Shown here piece by piece: positions 34,403 through 35,801 of a stretch of 35,801 bases of DNA. The position numbers were made by a program, and so were the translations under genes. Positions within the stretch are counted from its first letter, which is position 1. Each line of letters begins with the position of its first letter. Source of the stretch: an uncultured Prevotella sp. (GTDB taxonomy: Bacteria > Bacteroidota > Bacteroidia > Bacteroidales > Bacteroidaceae); contig CAJOPT010000035.1 of NCBI GenBank assembly GCA_905236455.1, forward strand, positions 1 through 35,801, given 5' to 3'. The notes under the pieces are model-generated. The model was not told the origin of the DNA. It was given only the letters and a program-made list of their open reading frames with translations, and searched no databases.

Positions 34403-34409
34403 TAGACAA

Positions 34410-35801
34410 CTATCCGGCTCCCGTTATCGTTTCTGTTGATATTAAATAATTAATGAAGATGGTAAGAGCAAGCATGTCGGCACTGCCTCCAGGTGAGATG
34501 TTCTCGGTGATAAACCACTCATTCATATATTGCAGTTTCTTTATTGAGAACTCTTCCTCAAGCTTTTTAGCCTCTTCTTTTACCTTTTGGGCAGTCTCGG
34601 CTCCTTTCCTATAATAGATATTGGTGTCGTCGAGCATACTCATTATATGTAAAAGAGTCTTATGATTCTGATAGTTGTCGCCATGAAGTCCTCTATAGAG
34701 CTGAAGCCAGTCGCCAAATAGCATTGGATAGCCCTGTTGTGCATTATCCAAAGCGCCAGAGACGGACTTTTTTAATTCTTCATTTACCTTAGAACCATGT
34801 GTACCTTTAGGTACAGGAAAGAGTGCTGCTATAGATGTAATTGTTTTCTGAAGGGCGGAAGCGGTAATGTCTTGCTCATTATGCAACAGAGACATTGCAG
34901 CAAAAGCCGTTATGCCGAGAGAGAACAAGGCACCTTTATGAGTATTTACCCCATTGGTGGCGTCAAGCATAGCTTGTTCAGCCTCAAGCCCAATCTTCTG
35001 TAAAGACGATACAGTAGATTCCATGTCGCCTGTCACTCTTAACTCTGCAATCTTCCGGAAAAAAGGACGTAGAACATTGATGCTTTTAAGCATCAGCGGA
35101 TAATCCATGTCTTTATGAGCCCCGTTGTCAGCCTTGTCTACAAGTCCTGGCTTTGGGGTCGTATTCAGTTCAGCTTTAAGTGCCATGGATGCCTGAGCCG
35201 CTATGAGGAAAGGTATGGTGGATTCTGGTACAAGTGCGGCGGCTTGTTTCAGGTTGCCTTTATGCAGCAACTTGCGTACCGTAGATGCTGAGATGTAATC
35301 TTTCGTCGCAGGCGGAAGGCTCACAGATGATGTTTCTTTAGACTGCCGCCATTGATGGTACTCCAACCTTGGTATCTCTATAACTTTATATCCGTAAGAT
35401 GGTAATATCTGATGCATTAACTGGTTGTATCTGTTTGTAAGAGAATCAGTTGGTTCACTTCCGATAAATCTTATATTTACACCGAGATGTGGTGCGATGA
35501 AGTGAACAAATAAGTCAAGGTCAAGGCATATCTGTGTGTCGCTGGCATCATTGAGTTCTTTGAGAAAATACGTGGGAAAGGTAGCGGCTGAGACAGCATA
35601 GCTGCTTCCCTCACATACCATTACGTTCATTATCTTTTCGGTGCCCTTTCTAACCATCTCAAGTCTTTCCTCGTACGGAAACTCCGACTTCTCTTCCGTC
35701 TGCGGCGGAAGAGAATTGGACAATGTTTTATAAGACTCCCGCCACGGACGTGAGTCTTCCGTCTGCGGCGGAAGACTATTGGACAATGTTTTATAAGACT
35801 C
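34410..35801 (-). CDS. CitC-CitG fusion: citrate lyase ligase / triphosphoribosyl-dephospho-CoA synthase (5' part off window)
   Basis: 463 residues are visible, and the open frame continues past the window edge. The first part matches the C-terminal nucleotidyltransferase region of [citrate lyase] ligase CitC: FPYEERLEMVRKGTE, ATFPTYFLKELN, CLDLDLFVHFIAPHLGV, FIGSEPTDSLTNRYN and ISASTVRKLL. CitC acetylates the prosthetic group of the citrate lyase acyl carrier. From AAQASMALKAEL on it is CitG, which makes the triphosphoribosyl-dephospho-CoA precursor: TPKPGLVDKADNGAH, NTHKGALFSLG and NISPGGSADMLALT. The fusion combines two steps of citrate lyase activation. Palindromic elements interrupt CitC in two places: a tandem array just before FPYEERL and a decayed copy just before ISASTVR. 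Genes citD, citE and citF are not in the window. Confidence 0.85.
   Translation of the reverse strand, partial: ESYKTLSNSLPPQTEDSRPWRESYKTLSNSLPPQTEEKSEFPYEERLEMVRKGTEKIMNVMVCEGSSYAVSAATFPTYFLKELNDASDTQICLDLDLFVHFIAPHLGVNIRFIGSEPTDSLTNRYNQLMHQILPSYGYKVIEIPRLEYHQWRQSKETSSVSLPPATKDYISASTVRKLLHKGNLKQAAALVPESTIPFLIAAQASMALKAELNTTPKPGLVDKADNGAHKDMDYPLMLKSINVLRPFFRKIAELRVTGDMESTVSSLQKIGLEAEQAMLDATNGVNTHKGALFSLGITAFAAMSLLHNEQDITASALQKTITSIAALFPVPKGTHGSKVNEELKKSVSGALDNAQQGYPMLFGDWLQLYRGLHGDNYQNHKTLLHIMSMLDDTNIYYRKGAETAQKVKEEAKKLEEEFSIKKLQYMNEWFITENISPGGSADMLALTIFINYLISTETITGAG
35297..35352 (-). repeat. Decayed in-frame palindromic element in citCG
   Basis: On the minus strand this segment encodes QSKETSSVSLPPATKDY, which aligns with ESYKTLSNSLPPQTEDY of the intact element. 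The DNA aligns along the whole length with substitutions, and the hairpin arms (AGCCTTCCG / CGAAAGATT) are no longer fully complementary. Confidence 0.7.
35690..35801 (-). repeat. In-frame palindromic element, tandem array in citCG (runs off the window)
   Basis: Units repeat every 63 bp. Hairpin 2 is AGTCTTCCG/CGGAAGACT at 35753-35777 and TCTCTTCCG/CGGAAGAGA at 35690-35714. In the second, two changes in one arm are matched by two in the other. Hairpin 1 is at 35734-35756 with one mismatch. A further copy begins at the window end, reading ESYKTLSNSLPPQTED. Confidence 0.9.

Larger units (their letters stand above)
33746..34409. other. Gene-free AT-rich spacer between convergent pcrA and citCG (664 bp)
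   Basis: No convincing gene is visible. A 76-codon open frame at 34039-34269 crosses both palindromes and the promoter-like box and looks accidental. Contents: an AAAGTATCATA...TTTCAT direct repeat (33884-33900 and 33948-33965), a pair of CAAAACAA-type palindromes, two copies of TTATGTAACTTTG that look like promoter -7 regions, a hairpin CTAACTA/TAGTTAG (34262-34280), and a 23-codon open frame. It could hold a small RNA or a decayed mobile element. Confidence 0.55.

Overview
The window looks like a chromosomal segment of a Bacteroidales bacterium, most likely Prevotella-like. This is an inference, not a database result. Supporting signs are the Bacteroidetes promoter grammar (TTTG about 20 nt upstream of TAnnTTTG, usually TATCTTTG) in front of most transcription units, a fused FeoA-FeoB, a long SecA (1153 aa), a T9SS-like C-terminal sorting domain on a secreted glycosidase-like protein, tRNA genes without encoded CCA, and AT-rich leaders that mostly lack Shine-Dalgarno sites. 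Gene content is almost entirely housekeeping. There is no prophage, transposase, CRISPR array or integrase.

Layout. 1-3.4 kb (+): galE and a phosphohexomutase gene, each behind its own promoter and separated by a 415-bp hairpin-rich spacer. 3.5-6.1 kb (-): tRNA-Pro(UGG), then a mazG / lipocalin-like lipoprotein / rnz operon. 6.1-16.2 kb (-): feoAB; secA with an ABC ATPase; uxaB-like oxidoreductase; DUF4491 with rlmH; rplU-rpmA. 16.4-23.4 kb (-): uvrA, an NfnAB-like fused flavoprotein, and a GH10-like secreted protein. 23.5-28.7 kb (+): cstA, an outer-membrane beta-barrel gene, recR, a 4-TM protein, a GT2 glycosyltransferase and a GNAT protein, probably co-transcribed, then two identical tRNA-Asp genes. 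28.7-30.6 kb (-): an IMPACT/YigZ-family gene and a DUF1015 gene. 30.6-33.7 kb (+): a small secreted protein and a PcrA/UvrD helicase. 33.7-34.4 kb: a gene-free, palindrome-rich spacer. 34.4 kb to the end (-): the 3' part of a CitC-CitG fusion.

The most unusual content is a family of short in-frame palindromic elements inside protein-coding genes. A 63-bp unit encodes a 21-residue peptide (core SNSLPPQTED followed by SRPWRESYKTL) and folds into two hairpins. It occurs in the PcrA helicase at two places, once single and once tandem, and in the CitC part of CitC-CitG as a tandem array plus a decayed copy in a second loop. Every copy has the same orientation and reading frame. The main-hairpin arms show paired compensatory changes between copies. 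A possible half-copy sits in the linker of the NfnAB-like fusion, and an unrelated proline-rich insert interrupts MazG. The arrangement resembles the Rickettsia palindromic elements known to insert in frame into genes, but the peptide and sequence are different.

Other structure worth a second look: a hairpin plus 25-nt box shared by the galE and pgm promoters; twin CAAAACAA/TTGTTTTG palindromes next to promoter-like boxes in the last spacer; interlocked divergent promoters at 30.6 kb; and a perfect 14-bp inverted repeat inside uvrA.
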